A stretch of DNA of 64,000 nt from Zopfochytrium polystomum (taxonomy: Eukaryota; Chytridiomycota; Chytridiomycetes; Chytridiales; Chytridiaceae), in the NCBI GenBank assembly GCA_025765615.1, contig JAIVFJ010000092.1:62001-126000 (forward strand), in the 5' to 3' direction. This document shows positions 22,744 through 32,474 of this stretch, in pieces. Both the position numbers and the translations under genes were made by a program. A model generated the notes under the pieces. That model did no database searches. It had not been told where the DNA came from and saw only the letters and a program-made list of their open reading frames with translations. How positions within the stretch are numbered: position 1 is the stretch's first letter; each line of letters opens with the position of its first letter.

Positions 22744-22965
22744 CAGAGGATTCAGGGAGAGAACCAATGCTGGGAGGGGCAGCGCCGATGTCGACCTTGA
22801 TGCAGTGCTCGTTGAACATACTGAAGTAATCAGGCTTGAGGAAGCTGGCAACACGATTGTGTGCCATGACCAGCTTGATGACTTCTTCCACATGCAGTTC
22901 CCAAGCCTGATAGCTGTAAGAAAAGAAGCAGACAGCCTTGGGGGTCGAAGAAGACAGGCTAGGTA
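22744..22965 (-). pseudogene. Old copia-C-like gag remnant, upstream part
   Basis: Minus frame SSSTPKAVCFFSYSYQAWEL then HVEEVIKLVMAHNRVASFLK matches copia-C gag at 29567-29345 with many substitutions; the start ATG is changed to CTG. It joins 19435 across the Harbinger and continues to 30964 across the full-length copia-C insertion. Confidence 0.75.
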
Positions 22966-24143
22966 TGATGAAATCCCACCCAGGACTGGAGGGACTTGGT
23001 GTGTGTGGGGATGAAGAGAGAGAGAGGGAGAGCAGTGATGATGGAAAAGGGAGAGGAGAGAGAGGATGGAGAGAGGAGAGAGGAGTGAGTGGGCAGAGAT
23101 GGAAGAGAGAGCAAATGGAGGAAGAGAGATTGGCTTGTTTTTGCACTGGATTCTGTTAAAGCAGCAAGGAGGGGGTTCGATTCCTTGTTTGGTCTCTGTG
23201 AGAGGTTGCTGCTTTTATACTCCTGCAGGTTGGAGCCATCAGAAAACAGAGGGAGCAGTGGGCTGCACAGAGCAGGCCACAGAAATGAGATAAAACAGGC
23301 TGAGCACCAACCCCCAGCCTGGGCTAAGTACCCATTCAGGGCTGAGTACCACCCAGGGCTGGGCATCACTCAGGGCTGAATACCAGCCAGGGCTGAGTAC
23401 CAGCCTGGGCTGTGCACCACCCAGGGCTGAGTACCAGCCTGGGCTGTGCACCACCCTGGGCTAAGTACCAGCCAGGGCTGAGTACCACCTTGGGCTGAGC
23501 ACTTTGTCTGGGCTGAGTACCACCAGGAACCAATTTACCGCTTGTTTGAGAAACAGTTGCTTGTAAATTGGTTTGGTTGTTTCCAAATCAGGAAGCTTGT
23601 TTGGGAAACAAGCCGCTTTTTTCCTTGTTTTTAGAAATCCAATGATTGGTGCAATCTCTGGTGAGCTCAGTTTTTATCTCACTTTTAGAAATGCAGTGAT
23701 TGGTGCAATCCCTGATTCCTAAATGCCTGTTGCATTGCTCAGATTGCACAGCACAGCAGGAAAGCTGGAATTCCAGATCAGGAAGCGGAATTCCGGTGCA
23801 GAGAGAGGAATTCCGGTGCAGAGAGCGGAATTCCGGAGCATTGGGCAGTGGTACACTGCTTCTGCATGCTTGCTGTGCTGTGTTACATGTGCAGAGTGCG
23901 TAGTTTGAGCGTTTTTGTGCATGTTCTAATTGCATTGTTCCTACCGGTAGGATGAACAAAGCTAGAACAACAGCCGCCTTTGCCTATCTCTTTTTATTGG
24001 GAACAGATTAGCCCTTCCGAGCGCCCCATTCAAGTATTGAATCTACTGAGCCCTTCAAACACCCCATCCAATGTGATTGGATGGAGTTCTCAAAGGGATC
24101 ATCAGTAACGGGCGTAGTGTACCCCGTGGGTCGAATCTCAACA
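22966..24143 (-). repeat. Copia-C 3' LTR
   Basis: In plus orientation it begins TGATGAAATCCC and ends ATCTCAACA, so on the element strand it begins TGTTGAGAT and ends TTTCATCA. Every position checked equals the other LTR at an offset of 6815. It contains a 17-bp tandem repeat array and GGAATTCCGGTGCAGAGAG-type repeats at about 23795-23840. Confidence 0.92.
23313..23526. repeat. 17-bp minisatellite inside the LTR
   Basis: About 12 units of the form CCAGGGCTGAGTACCA or GCCTGGGCTGTGCACCA follow head to tail with no spacers. The same array is in the other LTR (30128-30341); the diverged LTR at 36420-37115 keeps only about two units. Confidence 0.85.
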
Positions 24144-24307
24144 CACCCCCGCAATAGAAAGAGAGGGGGCAACTGTTTCTCCTGGAGTACATGGCTGTCC
24201 AACAATGCCAGCCAAGCAGTGGGACTTGAACCCACCCATGCACCCCCCTACACTTGTGAAAACCTGCATGAACCCACAAGTGTAGCTGGAGAAGCCAGAG
24301 AGAGCCT

Positions 24308-26071
24308 TTAGACTAAGCGTTGTGCTGATTTGAGTGTGGGCACCACGCTTACACCTTGGAGGTCGGCGAGACTGCAAATTCCCATCAGTGATGCAAGCTT
24401 TGCATGTTGAGCTGCAGGAAGAGCTTTGGTGAGAAGGTCGGCAATCATCATGTCCGTTGGGCAATGAATGAGTTGAACCTCCTTTTTCTCCAAGTGGTCC
24501 CGTATGAAATGCAACCTCACGTCAAAGTGTTTGACCCGACCATGGTGTATTGGATTCATAGCAATAGCTATGGTTGAACGATTGTCTTCATAAACAGTAG
24601 TGGGCTTATTTAAATCCATACCCAGCTCCTGGAAGAGCATTCGTAGCCAGATTGCCTCTTTGATGGCCTCAGTAAGGGAGAAGTATTCCGCCTCAGTCGA
24701 GGACAAAGCAACAACTGATTGTTTCTTGCTGTACCATGTAATAGCACCCCCGCAAAGCATGAACACATGCCCTGACCTCGACTTGCGTCCATCCTCTTCA
24801 GCATAGCTGGCATCAGCGTAGCCATGTGGTTCATCCCACTCTGGGTAAGAAATACCCCCAGCTTTCTCTACCTCTGGGAGCGTTGCATTGGTGATGCATG
24901 TCATCTGAGAGTCTCCCTTCTGGTAGAAAAGTCCATGATCCCAGGTAGCGCGGACATATCGCAGCAACCTGTCAAGCGCAAGGGAATCTGAATGGGTTGG
25001 AGCGGACTGGTATTGTGCAAGTGTATTCACAGCATACGCAATGTCAGGGCGCGTCAAGTTTGCAAGGTAAGCAAGTTGCATGAGTGTGCTTCGGAAGTAT
25101 TCCGACTCTTTTTGTGGAAGTTTTCCAGAGTCCACATCGTGTATCCATGTTGTGGACATGGGAGTTGCTTTGATTTTGACAGGTAAGCCTTCATCGTCAC
25201 ACCAGTAGTTTGCTTCCTCCAAGACATGCTGTGTGTAGTTTTTCTGTCCAATAAAGATTCCATCTTTGATTTTCTCAACTTGGATGCCAACAGCAACTTT
25301 TGGGTTGAGGTCCTCGCGGATTTTGAACTTTGATTTGATCAGAGAAAGAATTTTGGCAATTTCTTCTTCAGTGTGACTGAAGATGAGGATGTCATCTACG
25401 TATAGAGTGATGATGGTCTTGACCTTTCCATCAGGGTGCCTTTGCACAAAGACACAGTGGTCAGTCTTCAATTGTGTAAATCCAATTTCAACTAGGAAGT
25501 CGCGGATTGTTTTGTACCACTGTCGACCAGACTGGTGCAGTCCGTACAGACTCTTCCTGAGTAAACAGACAAGAAGTATCCCGTCTGCACCACGTATCTC
25601 AAAGCCTTCTGGTTGTTCCATGAAGTTTTCAATGTCCAGTTTGGCGTTCAAGTATGCGGTTTCGACATCAAGGCCTGCGAGTATTAGGTCAAACAGCAAC
25701 GAGATAGCAAGGATTGCCCTTATGGAGGAGCTGCGGACGACAGGGGAGAAGGTCTCATTGTAGTCCTGACCAAAGATCTGGGTGTAACCCCGACCAACAA
25801 GGCGAGCCTTGAAGCGTTCAAGGTACCCTTCACTGTCAAACTTGTAGGCAAAAACCCATTTGGGCTTGAGAATCTTACGCCCTTTAGGTCGAGCCACTAA
25901 GTCCCAGACATGCTTTGACGTGATCGAATTGATCTCTGAGAGTTGAGCTGCCTTCCAATACTTTGCAAAAGGAGAACGCATGGCCTCTTTATGCGAAGCA
26001 GGGAGTGGCGGTAAGTCCCGCTGGTGGATCCTTTCTGTTGGATATGCTGTGACTTCCTCCGGCTCAAGCAC
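24308..26071 (-). CDS. Copia-C pol: reverse transcriptase and RNase H
   Basis: The 587-codon minus frame starts after an in-frame TAA at 26072-26074; the same frame is open upstream to about 26575, so the stop is an internal lesion and not a natural start. It contains the copia reverse transcriptase (ILKPKWVFAYKFDSEGYLER, LDVETAYLNA, LYGLHQSGRQWY, catalytic YVDDI near 25390) and RNase H (GYADASYAEE, SSTEAEYFSLTEA, VYEDNRS, LLTKALP). The polymerase copies element RNA into DNA in cytoplasmic particles. All key motifs are present. Confidence 0.85.
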   Translation of the reverse strand: MLEPEEVTAYPTERIHQRDLPPLPASHKEAMRSPFAKYWKAAQLSEINSITSKHVWDLVARPKGRKILKPKWVFAYKFDSEGYLERFKARLVGRGYTQIFGQDYNETFSPVVRSSSIRAILAISLLFDLILAGLDVETAYLNAKLDIENFMEQPEGFEIRGADGILLVCLLRKSLYGLHQSGRQWYKTIRDFLVEIGFTQLKTDHCVFVQRHPDGKVKTIITLYVDDILIFSHTEEEIAKILSLIKSKFKIREDLNPKVAVGIQVEKIKDGIFIGQKNYTQHVLEEANYWCDDEGLPVKIKATPMSTTWIHDVDSGKLPQKESEYFRSTLMQLAYLANLTRPDIAYAVNTLAQYQSAPTHSDSLALDRLLRYVRATWDHGLFYQKGDSQMTCITNATLPEVEKAGGISYPEWDEPHGYADASYAEEDGRKSRSGHVFMLCGGAITWYSKKQSVVALSSTEAEYFSLTEAIKEAIWLRMLFQELGMDLNKPTTVYEDNRSTIAIAMNPIHHGRVKHFDVRLHFIRDHLEKKEVQLIHCPTDMMIADLLTKALPAAQHAKLASLMGICSLADLQGVSVVPTLKSAQRLV

Positions 26072-26074
26072 AGT

Positions 26075-27315
26075 TTATGCTTTGAGCGTTTGGTAGAGTT
26101 CACGAAATTGTCCCCGTGCTATTCGTAGTTTACGAATTCTTGCAGTTAAAGCGCGGAGTGTTTTCCGACTGTAAGTGGAAGGATTTGTGGCAATTGATGG
26201 TTTTGTTCGTAGTTTACAAAGGTTTGCCTTCAATGCCAGGTAGTCACGTAAACCTGATGGCTCTCGTGGTATGATTGGGGGATTTGTTGCCTCCCCTGTT
26301 GACTCTGGCAAAGCTAGAATGTCAGGGGAAGTTGAGCGCTCCCTAGGAGGGATTTCCTGTTCATCAGGTATTGACTCTGGTTCAGAATCAGATGCGTTGT
26401 ATAGCATACCCGGCTGTAGATCTCCCCCCTGTGATCCTGCAGGTGGTACATCATCTTCTTGTGAGTCAGACAGAGCGTCAGGATGTGCCACATCTGGATC
26501 AGTGGACATAGCGGGGTATGCAACGAGGAGGAAAGATATTGGAAATCCTGAGCTGTGGGTTGGACTGGTCCCCATTCCTTCAAGCGGGAGTCATGAAGGA
26601 ACTGTCTCCAATTCCGCACAATGCCAGGAAAAACATTTTCGTGAAAGGAGACATGGAAGTGTTCCGATATTCTCTGGGTTTTCAAGTTGTAGACAACTGG
26701 AAGAGTGTTTCCTTTATACCCTAAGAATATGCCTGGCGCCCCTTTGTCAGGATGTTTAAGCGTTCGCTTTTCCTTTGGGATACGGTGGATAACCAAACAG
26801 CCAAAGGTGCAGATGTGATCAACATTTGGCTTTTCACCGTACCAAGCTTCGTAAGGTGTTTTCTTAGTGTAAGAGTGGTAAACCCTGTTCTTGATGTATG
26901 CTGCGTAGCGGACTGCATACACAAAGAAAGAGTGGGGCAATCGTGACTCTAAGAGCATGCAGTGTGCCATGTCTTTGAGAGTGTTGACCTGACGTTCTAC
27001 CAGCCCATTGAATTCCTTGGTGAATGCAGGACTAGGTTCTAAAACAATAGGAGGATGCCGAGTATTGGCCCAAGTTTTGAATTCTCCATCTTTGAAGATT
27101 TCCCCCCTGTCACAGCGCACAGATGTGATATGTTTGCCATGTTGTTGTTCAAACCTTTCGATCGTAGACCTGGAATCTTGTGGGCGCGTCGGACAAAGAG
27201 TTGAGGAACTCAATGTCAAGCCAACGGGTTGACTCTTCCACAACCAGTTGCCAATGTTTTTCACCATGGTGTCCACGTGCGGGCAGTGGGACAGCATCAG
27301 TGTGTAAACGACCAA
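26075..27315 (-). pseudogene. Copia-C pol: integrase core and spacer, frame-shifted
   Basis: The frame 27315-26314 covers the integrase second half (RFEQQHGKHITSVRCDRGEI, FNGLVERQVNTLKDMAHCML, TPYEAWYGEKPNVDHICTFG) and the copia signature GAPGIFLGYKGNTLP. Sense then moves to another frame (26575-26075: DPDVAHPDALSDSQEDDVPP). The changes near 27180 and 26530 each look like single-base indels. The spacer between integrase and polymerase is acidic and Pro-rich, as is usual in copia. Confidence 0.75.
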
Positions 27316-28888
27316 GCAGTGTGGTGTTTGGTCTGGAAGTGGAGTGGATAGGCGAAGCTTTCAATTTCCCAACATCACATGTCACGCAGGGAATGTCATG
27401 AATGAGGAAAAATGAATGACCAACTTTATTCAGATTTGACCAAGTACGCTTCAAAGAAGATAAAGACAGGTGACCAAATTTCTTGTGAAGAGCTCGGACT
27501 GCTTCAATGTTCTGAGGGTTTGGTAAAGGGTCTGGGTCAGTTTGACTTAAAGTTGGGGTTGCAGTATGCAAAGGAGCAGTTTGCTGTTGCGACTCACCTG
27601 GGGCGTCCCCCGAAGGAGTCGGCGCGTCCCTTCCAAGTTCTGCCCTGTCGAGACCATTATGTCCCGTCAGAAGAGAAGGGTCCACAACATAGACATTCCC
27701 TGTGTCCCTATGAGCAATGGTAAAGTCTGAACCATGTACCCGAGGATGCAATAGGGCTGTGTCTGCTGTGAAAGTCACGTTGTGACCTGTCTGCCGCACG
27801 ATTTGCTGAACCGAGAGTAGAGTGTCTGAGAACTCTGGCACATAGAGCGAGTTCCTCATGATGAGAGCTCTTCCGTTAACGAACAAGGTGAAGTCGCCCA
27901 CTCCAGTGGCAGTTGTAAAGCCGTCAGCTGTTTTGATCTGCTGGGAGGTGGGCCGCAAGTTTGTGAAGTGCTCTTCACAAGGCGACATTGTCCTGGAAGC
28001 CCCAGAGTCAAGGATGACCTGGTGTGGGTGGCTGCCAGCAAGTCTTGCCATCAGCGCAGTCTCGTAGATGCGGCGGTAGGTGACGTTGCGGTAGAGGAAA
28101 CGCCCAGATTCGTACATCACTTTGTAGCCGACGTTTGAGACAATGTTGTCAGTGATCCAGTCTGGATCCATTCTGCCGTCAAGAAGTGTAACTGTGAGTT
28201 CCACTTCAAATTCCTCCTCCACCTCAACGGCCTGGCATGTTCCAATTTCAAACTCCCGTGCCGCAAGTGCCCTTTCTACTGAAAGGAAGTCGTCCAGAGC
28301 TGAAGTGTCTGCAAGGCGCGCAGCACCCTCAGTACTGAACTCCAACATTTCGACGTCTTCTGCTTCAGGAGGTGGTGATGGAGTATCCATCCTGTAGCAT
28401 TTGTGGGGAGGAGAGTCCTCAGAGGCTGCACAAGAGGCTTGGTGGTGTTCTTTAGCAGCCACCTCACGTGCAATCTTGGCAGTCTCAGTAGCTTTCTTGG
28501 AATCAGCTGACGTGGCCTTGGCTTCTTTGGCGTGTGCAGGCTGCTTGCCCTTGGCCTTCTTTGCAGGGCGAGCTGACTCTGACTTCCCGTGAGGGAACTT
28601 GAGGCATTCCTCGCGAGAGTGCGAGACCCAGATTCCATGAAGGTCACAAGTAGGCTTGCCGTTGAGTGCCTCACCGATCTTGCGCTTCTTGGTTGCCACT
28701 GAGGTCTTTGCTGAAGCAGCTGTTTCCATCTCAGAAGTGCCATGGTGAGCAGAGTGTCTGCTGTTCTTCTCTTTGCTTTGCTGGTACAGCGTGTGGCAGT
28801 TTGTCAACTCCTTGACGAGATCGCTGGTGTTGGCGTAGCCTGACAGCCCCTTGAGAAGATTTTGGACGAACGCCAGAGAAGATTTCAT
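27149..28888 (-). CDS. Copia-C gag end, protease and integrase start
   Basis: The 579-codon minus frame holds the gag C-terminus with a Lys/Ala-rich tract and a CX-H motif region (CDLHGIWVSHSREECLKFPH), the aspartic protease site VILDSGASRTM, the GAG-pre-integrase zinc site (LHKKFGHLSLSSLKRTW ... CVTCDVGKLKASP) and the first integrase Asp (LHTDAVPL). It overlaps the upstream gag frame by about 155 nt in a +1 relation. The older gag copy at 18.7-19.0 kb lacks 13 nt at this point and reads straight through. Confidence 0.8.
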   Translation of the reverse strand: MKSSLAFVQNLLKGLSGYANTSDLVKELTNCHTLYQQSKEKNSRHSAHHGTSEMETAASAKTSVATKKRKIGEALNGKPTCDLHGIWVSHSREECLKFPHGKSESARPAKKAKGKQPAHAKEAKATSADSKKATETAKIAREVAAKEHHQASCAASEDSPPHKCYRMDTPSPPPEAEDVEMLEFSTEGAARLADTSALDDFLSVERALAAREFEIGTCQAVEVEEEFEVELTVTLLDGRMDPDWITDNIVSNVGYKVMYESGRFLYRNVTYRRIYETALMARLAGSHPHQVILDSGASRTMSPCEEHFTNLRPTSQQIKTADGFTTATGVGDFTLFVNGRALIMRNSLYVPEFSDTLLSVQQIVRQTGHNVTFTADTALLHPRVHGSDFTIAHRDTGNVYVVDPSLLTGHNGLDRAELGRDAPTPSGDAPGESQQQTAPLHTATPTLSQTDPDPLPNPQNIEAVRALHKKFGHLSLSSLKRTWSNLNKVGHSFFLIHDIPCVTCDVGKLKASPIHSTSRPNTTLLGRLHTDAVPLPARGHHGEKHWQLVVEESTRWLDIEFLNSLSDAPTRFQVYDRKV

Positions 28889-29567
28889 GTCCAGGCAGCG
28901 TTTCCCTTGCTTTGTGGATGATGGCAGAACGCAGGATGTTTGTCACACCCCTGCAAGTGGTGGCAGTACATTTGAAATGCTTCGGCCAATCCGTGACCAG
29001 TGTGGTCAGAGTGGTGTACCACTCCTGGACTGCCGGACCAGAGTCTCTGGGTTTTGCCAAACGACTGTAAGTCGCAAGCCACTTGTCCTGCTGTGAACCA
29101 GTGTGGTCCTGCAGGGCGTACTTGTCATTGAGCCACTTGTACCGGTCAGCGCAGTTGGTGATGTTTGCCGCAGTCATGGAGCGCACATCCTCAATGCGCG
29201 AGCAGGAGTCGAGGGTAGCAACCGCCTTGTCGTGTTGGGCCTCAAGCTCCCTGTAGGTCTTGTGTTCTTGGCGTATACCAGTGTGGTACTTGTCAAGGGC
29301 AGTGTGGTGCAGACGGTACATCTCACTGTACGCAGCCTTGGCCTCCGCCGTTGCAGAGGATTCAGGGGGAGAACCAATGCTGGGAGGAGCAGCGCCGATG
29401 CCGACCTTGGTGCAGTGCTCGCTGAACGTACCGAAGTAATCAGGCTTGAGGAAGCTGGCAACAAGATTGTATGCCATGACCGGCTTGATGACTTCTTCCA
29501 CATGCAGTTCCCAAGCCTGGTAGCCGTAAGAAGAGAAGCGAACAGCCTTGGGGGTTGAAGAAGACAT
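28731..29567 (-). CDS. Copia-C gag, N-terminal part
   Basis: The ATG at 29567 (MSSSTPKAVRFSSYGYQAWE) is the best start; the frame is open further upstream but only through a leader containing two copies of an ACAAGAAAAGGG..CTAAACAAG motif. The product is largely helical capsid-like sequence (DKWLATYSRLAKPRDSGPAV). After GHEIFSG the frame leaves the gag homology and stops at 28731; the homology resumes in the +1 frame. Whether this is programmed frameshifting or a 13-nt insertion is open. Confidence 0.75.
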   Translation of the reverse strand: MSSSTPKAVRFSSYGYQAWELHVEEVIKPVMAYNLVASFLKPDYFGTFSEHCTKVGIGAAPPSIGSPPESSATAEAKAAYSEMYRLHHTALDKYHTGIRQEHKTYRELEAQHDKAVATLDSCSRIEDVRSMTAANITNCADRYKWLNDKYALQDHTGSQQDKWLATYSRLAKPRDSGPAVQEWYTTLTTLVTDWPKHFKCTATTCRGVTNILRSAIIHKARETLPGHEIFSGVRPKSSQGAVRLRQHQRSRQGVDKLPHAVPAKQREEQQTLCSPWHF

Positions 29568-29780
29568 GCTAGGTAGCGGCTTGGTGGACCAGTGGACTTG
29601 TTTAGAGCGGTAGCCCTTTTCTTGTAGAGAGCCAAGAGCCCTTTGTTGCCTTAAAGTAGCTGGTGAGCCGGTGCTCACAGACAGGTTGGTCTTGTTTAGA
29701 GTCAGAAACCCTTTTCTTGTAAGAGCAGCAGGGCCCTGTTCGAGCGTACAAGTGTGGCCGACGGCTTGTAGATAGCTTTG

Positions 29781-30958
29781 TGATGAAATCCCACCCAGGA
29801 CTGGAGGGACTTGGTGTGTGTGGGGATGAAGAGAGAGAGAGGGAGAGCAGTGATGATGGAAAAGGGAGAGGAGAGAGAGGATGGAGAGAGGAGAGAGGAG
29901 TGAGTGGGCAGAGATGGAAGAGAGAGCAAATGGAGGAAGAGAGATTGGCTTGTTTTTGCACTGGATTCTGTTAAAGCAGCAAGGAGGGGGTTCGATTCCT
30001 TGTTTGGTCTCTGTGAGAGGTTGCTGCTTTTATACTCCTGCAGGTTGGAGCCATCAGAAAACAGAGGGAGCAGTGGGCTGCACAGAGCAGGCCACAGAAA
30101 TGAGATAAAACAGGCTGAGCACCAACCCCCAGCCTGGGCTAAGTACCCATTCAGGGCTGAGTACCACCCAGGGCTGGGCATCACTCAGGGCTGAATACCA
30201 GCCAGGGCTGAGTACCAGCCTGGGCTGTGCACCACCCAGGGCTGAGTACCAGCCTGGGCTGTGCACCACCCTGGGCTAAGTACCAGCCAGGGCTGAGTAC
30301 CACCTTGGGCTGAGCACTTTGTCTGGGCTGAGTACCACCAGGAACCAATTTACCGCTTGTTTGAGAAACAGTTGCTTGTAAATTGGTTTGGTTGTTTCCA
30401 AATCAGGAAGCTTGTTTGGGAAACAAGCCGCTTTTTTCCTTGTTTTTAGAAATCCAATGATTGGTGCAATCTCTGGTGAGCTCAGTTTTTATCTCACTTT
30501 TAGAAATGCAGTGATTGGTGCAATCCCTGATTCCTAAATGCCTGTTGCATTGCTCAGATTGCACAGCACAGCAGGAAAGCTGGAATTCCAGATCAGGAAG
30601 CGGAATTCCGGTGCAGAGAGAGGAATTCCGGTGCAGAGAGCGGAATTCCGGAGCATTGGGCAGTGGTACACTGCTTCTGCATGCTTGCTGTGCTGTGTTA
30701 CATGTGCAGAGTGCGTAGTTTGAGCGTTTTTGTGCATGTTCTAATTGCATTGTTCCTACCGGTAGGATGAACAAAGCTAGAACAACAGCCGCCTTTGCCT
30801 ATCTCTTTTTATTGGGAACAGATTAGCCCTTCCGAGCGCCCCATTCAAGTATTGAATCTACTGAGCCCTTCAAACACCCCATCCAATGTGATTGGATGGA
30901 GTTCTCAAAGGGATCATCAGTAACGGGCGTAGTGTACCCCGTGGGTCGAATCTCAACA
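29781..30958 (-). repeat. Copia-C 5' LTR
   Basis: Identical by eye to 22966-24143, including the 17-bp array at 30128-30341. On the element strand the sequence directly after it, ACAAAGCTATCTACAAG, is the expected primer-binding position. Confidence 0.92.
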
Positions 30959-30963
30959 AGGTA

Positions 30964-31133
30964 GCAGCTTGGTGAACCAGTGGACTTGTTTGTTTGGCTT
31001 TATACAAAATTGTGACAAAGACCATGTGACAGAAAATGCACCAAGTCCTCGTCACAGTTGGTGCTCTCCCATGCACCACAGTGTCAGTTGTTGCTCCTGC
31101 ACACTGCTTACTGCAAAAACCCAAAATCTAACA
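30964..31133 (-). mobile_element. LTR-B fragment, copy 2 (inverted)
   Basis: On the minus strand it begins TGTTAGATTTTGGG and ends at TATAAAGCCAAAC, where it joins the copia-C-like leader at AAACAAGTCCACTGG. The join is thus a chimera of LTR-B with a copia-C-type gag. Confidence 0.7.
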
Positions 31134-31540
31134 CTCCCCCCTAAGCTATGGGCAGGAGCAAAAGGGCTGGCACAGAGGAAAACCTTACACCATAGTCACT
31201 TTACGCCATGGGCAACGTAAGGAAACTGTACACCAGCTAAGGGAAAGTAATAAACAGGTATGACTGACCACCAGGTGGCAGAACAATAAGAAAAGAATGC
31301 CCATATGAAACATGTCGATGGAGAGTGAAGAAACTTGAATGCAGGAAACAAATACAAGAAGCAATGCAAGAGAAGAAGAAGGACAAGAAATCAAAAAGAG
31401 AAAGAGCCTGCAATACAAATGAAACAAGGGAACAGAAATTTAAGGCACATGACAAACACCAATATGACCAAGATGATAAGCACCTAAAGCAGCTTGGTTA
31501 TGATTTTGTAAGATAATCTACTGGTTGCTCTCCACCAGGA
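31134..31540 (-). pseudogene. Copia-B copy 2: 3' end (inverted)
   Basis: Reverse complement of 18000-18391 with substitutions: the last RNase H codons, a T-rich 3' UTR (CATATGGGCATTCTTTTC, GTTCTGCCACCTGGTGG) and the polypurine tract AGGGGGGAG before the LTR. It faces copy 1 across about 12.5 kb. Confidence 0.75.
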
Positions 31541-32474
31541 ACCCACTCTTGTCAAATCAAACCTTGTCAACCGACACTCAACACTGCTTGCCGGCACCTT
31601 CCCGCCCTCACTGTTGCAACTGGATTGTACTAGCTTCGCAACACCAACAATCACCGCCGCCGCAGCCTGCCACAGCCGCCCCACCGACCTGCCCCTGCGA
31701 TCGCCCTCGCCGCTGCACGCAAGACCACCACAACCACCCCCCGCCAATCACGCGCCCATCGCCGCCAAATTGCTGCCATATCACCGCCAGATCGCTGCCA
31801 GATCACTGCCAGATCGCAATTGCCCAGTTGAATCGCAAATTGCAATCGCGACTGGATTTTGTGTCAGCGCAGAATCATACATCACATCCGCCAGATCGAG
31901 ATTCAAAGTCAAATGAAAGCACCTCATCTTGATCACGACCGCCATCATCACCAACGTAGTCAGATCGTTATTGACACTCGGTGGGGCCGTCGTCCCTCGC
32001 CTCTGGCGTTTTAGCTTACACCCAGCTCACCTGTGCATTTTCAATCACTTGTGCACTCTCAACCTCAAGTTGTTTTTGCATCATATTCTTTGTCTTGTGC
32101 ACTTGCGCCTCATGCGCCTTTGTCTCATCTTCTTCATGGCGTCGCAGGTGTTCCTAATTCTTTGGATTTTCACGTAGAAATACTTCAATTAAGCGCTAAG
32201 TTTCCAATAGAAGCTCCAGATTCAAAAATTTAACACGTTCTTCAGTAAGTTCCGCTGTTGGAAACATTACTTGGCTATCGTCCACATATTGGTCACCTTC
32301 AAGTCTTTGGATCAGGTCTCCTGTAATCACATAAGTAGTCATCGACTTGAGGATAAGCACCCCAAATTGGCGACAAGAGCAACCAAGCCATCTACCTTGG
32401 TGGAATTGATCGATCCCTCATGAAGGTACATGACATCTCAACAAATTGGGTGGTAGTTCATTGCATTAATGATG
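31541..32474. other. GC-rich then AT-rich stretch without a supported gene
   Basis: At 31770-31860 CCAGATCGCTG-type units repeat irregularly. Frames at 31525-31932 and 31614-31916 follow from base composition and show no domain. Nothing else recognised. Confidence 0.4.

Larger units (their letters stand above)
22966..30958 (-). mobile_element. Full-length copia retrotransposon copia-C (7993 bp)
   Basis: Two direct LTRs of 1178 bp appear identical by eye. The 5-bp target duplication AGGTA is at 22961-22965 and 30959-30963. Read on the minus strand the order is LTR, leader, gag, protease, integrase, reverse transcriptase, RNase H, polypurine tract (GCGGGGGTG before TGTTGAG) and LTR, which is Ty1/copia order. 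It sits in the gag leader of an older related copy. Identical LTRs imply recent insertion, yet the coding part has a gag/pol frame change, two further frame changes and one in-frame stop. Confidence 0.92.

Noticed and set aside
23313..23526. 17-bp repeats resembling a CRISPR-like array
   Set aside because: Units are adjacent with no spacers, are imperfect, and lie inside a eukaryotic LTR.
24180..24260. tRNA gene-like sequence with GGTTCAAGTCC on the minus strand
   Set aside because: No closing acceptor stem or A box at the right distance; it lies in the copia-C 3' untranslated part beside a CTACACTTGTG/CACAAGTGTAG hairpin.
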